A stretch of 64,000 nt of DNA from Arthrobacter wenxiniae (GTDB taxonomy: Bacteria; Actinomycetota; Actinomycetes; Actinomycetales; Micrococcaceae), in NCBI RefSeq assembly GCF_013376105.1, contig NZ_JAAMFM010000005.1, positions 1-64,000 of the forward strand, read 5' to 3'. The notes beneath the pieces were generated by a model. It worked only from the letters and a program-made list of their open reading frames with translations. It was not told where the DNA came from and made no database searches. Below, piece after piece: positions 63,017 to 64,000 of the stretch. The translations under genes and the position numbers were made by a program. Each line of letters begins with the position of its first letter. Positions within the stretch are counted from its first letter, which is position 1.

Positions 63017-64000
63017 ATGAACGATCTACGTGAGGCCGCGCGGGCGCGGCCGTTGCAGGGCTTCCGGATTGGCGTCACCGCCCACCGGCGCGCCGGGGAC
63101 CTCATTGAGGCGCTGGAGCGGCGCGGCGCCCAGGTGCTGCATGCCCCGGCCCTGAAGATTGCACCAGTGGAAAGCGACGAGGCCCTGCTCGCCGAGATCG
63201 CGGCGGTCATTGCGGCGGCCCCGGACGTTGTCCTGGTGACCACGGCCTACGGCATGCGCCGCTGGTGCGAGGCCGCGGACGCCGCCGGCCGCGGGGAGGA
63301 ACTGCTGGCGGCCCTGGGCCGTGCGGACATTTATGTGCGCGGCCCCAAGGCGCGCGGGGCCGTGCGGGCTGCCGGGCTGGAAGATGCCGGCATCAGCCCC
63401 GACGAGACCACGGCCGCCCTGACGGGGCTGGCCATTGCCGCCGGGATCCGCGGCAAGGTCGTGGCCGTGCAGGTGCACGGGTACACGGACGCCGCGGCCC
63501 TGGCCCAGCTGCGTGCCGCGGGGGCGGCGGTGCTGACGGTGACCCCGTACCGCTGGGTCAATGCCGAGGACGGGGACCGCCTGTCCCAGCTGATCGACGC
63601 CGTGGCCGCCCGGGAACTGGATGTGCTCACCTTCACCAGCGCGCCCGCCGCGGACGCCGTGCTGAGCGCGGCGGCCGCCTCGGGCAGGGGCGCCACGTTC
63701 CTTGCCGCGCTGCGCGGGGGCACGGTGCCTGGAGGTGCCTGGGGCGCCGCGCACCCCGACGCCCCGCACCCCGGTGGGACGGCCGCAGTGGCAAGTGCCG
63801 CCGTCGGCCCCGTCACCGCGGCACCGCTGCTGGCCGCGGGCATCACGCCGCTGGTGCCGGAACGCTTCCGCATGGGGGCGCTGATCCGCCTGGTCTGCGA
63901 ACACCTCGAGGAGGCCGGCGCCCTCCGGGTGGAAAGCTCCGCCGGGCTGCTGGAGGTGCGCGGGCAGGCGCTGCTCATCGACAAGGTCCCGGTGCCCCTG
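63017..64000 (+). CDS. hemD: Uroporphyrinogen-III synthase with C-terminal DNA-binding extension (cut by right edge)
   Basis: 328 codons are visible and the frame is open at the edge. Residues 14-285 form the two-lobed HemD fold (FRIGVTAHRRAGDLIEALER, VLVTTAYGMRRWCEAA, VAVQVHGYTDAAALAQLRAA, LTFTSAPAADAVLSAAAASG), which cyclises hydroxymethylbilane. From about 300 (RMGALIRLVCEHLEEAGALR, then VRGQALLIDKVPVPL) the sequence resembles the start of a response-regulator winged helix, as in mycobacterial Rv0260c. It would thus be an enzyme-regulator fusion. It lies 8 bp after cobA. Confidence 0.85.
   Translation, partial: MNDLREAARARPLQGFRIGVTAHRRAGDLIEALERRGAQVLHAPALKIAPVESDEALLAEIAAVIAAAPDVVLVTTAYGMRRWCEAADAAGRGEELLAALGRADIYVRGPKARGAVRAAGLEDAGISPDETTAALTGLAIAAGIRGKVVAVQVHGYTDAAALAQLRAAGAAVLTVTPYRWVNAEDGDRLSQLIDAVAARELDVLTFTSAPAADAVLSAAAASGRGATFLAALRGGTVPGGAWGAAHPDAPHPGGTAAVASAAVGPVTAAPLLAAGITPLVPERFRMGALIRLVCEHLEEAGALRVESSAGLLEVRGQALLIDKVPVPL

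Overview
The window is very GC-rich, densely coded DNA with frequent GTG and TTG starts and many stop/start overlaps. Gene content (acyl-CoA carboxylase beta/epsilon/alpha subunits, LpdA-type flavoprotein, HemD fused to a DNA-binding tail, DUF1992, YihY, FHA/PP2C signalling) points to an actinobacterium, most likely Micrococcaceae close to Arthrobacter. No rRNA, tRNA, CRISPR array, prophage or intact insertion sequence was seen. No complete novel system was found. The most unusual things are genes split by single stop codons, a transporter fused to beta-sandwich domains, small dispersed repeat families, and many gene remnants.

Layout. 1-1.2 kb: start of an unidentified gene running off the left edge, a 32-bp tandem repeat and a frameshifted gene relic. 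1.2-6.1 kb: leftward signalling operon RDD, FHA, PP2C phosphatase, FHA, in which RDD and FHA are one reading frame broken by a TGA. 6.4-9.5 kb: ROK repressor divergent from a GH13 alpha-glucosidase, with a palindromic operator between. 9.6-14.7 kb: small secreted protein, large LuxR-type (LAL) regulator, esterase, SGNH lipoprotein. 15-19.7 kb: adenylate cyclase, PH-domain membrane protein and biotin ligase, divergent from acyl-CoA carboxylase beta and epsilon. 19.7-38.5 kb: accessory block with a FUSC exporter, DUF885 peptidase, SDR/membrane protein/MarR, a thiolase fragment, broken TetR plus MMPL transporter, an ethanol/acetaldehyde module (GAF regulator, ALDH, ADH, DUF779) and TetR plus MFS fusion. 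38.6-41.3 kb: maf and the biotinylated carboxylase alpha subunit. 41.8-47.1 kb: nitrate uptake and reduction (narK, nasC, nasB). 47.3-50.3 kb: secreted repeat protein and a two-component system. 50.3-57.7 kb: lpdA, purine nucleoside phosphorylase, phosphohexomutase, DUF1992, YihY. 57.9-58.4 kb: decayed hipBA. 58.8-64 kb: nirD divergent from nirB-cobA-hemD (cut by the right edge).

How it fits together. The two nitrate/nitrite blocks together make a complete assimilatory route from nitrate to ammonium, with siroheme supply (cobA, hemD). A GlnR-like box lies between nirD and nirB. Biotin ligase, carboxylase beta/epsilon and alpha form a biotin-dependent acyl-CoA carboxylase. The order birA-accD-accE-maf-accA3-lpdA-PNP-pmm is, from memory, a conserved actinobacterial backbone; here accessory blocks interrupt it. 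Gene relics (thiolase, MFS, AbiEi-like, hipBA) cluster at the seams.
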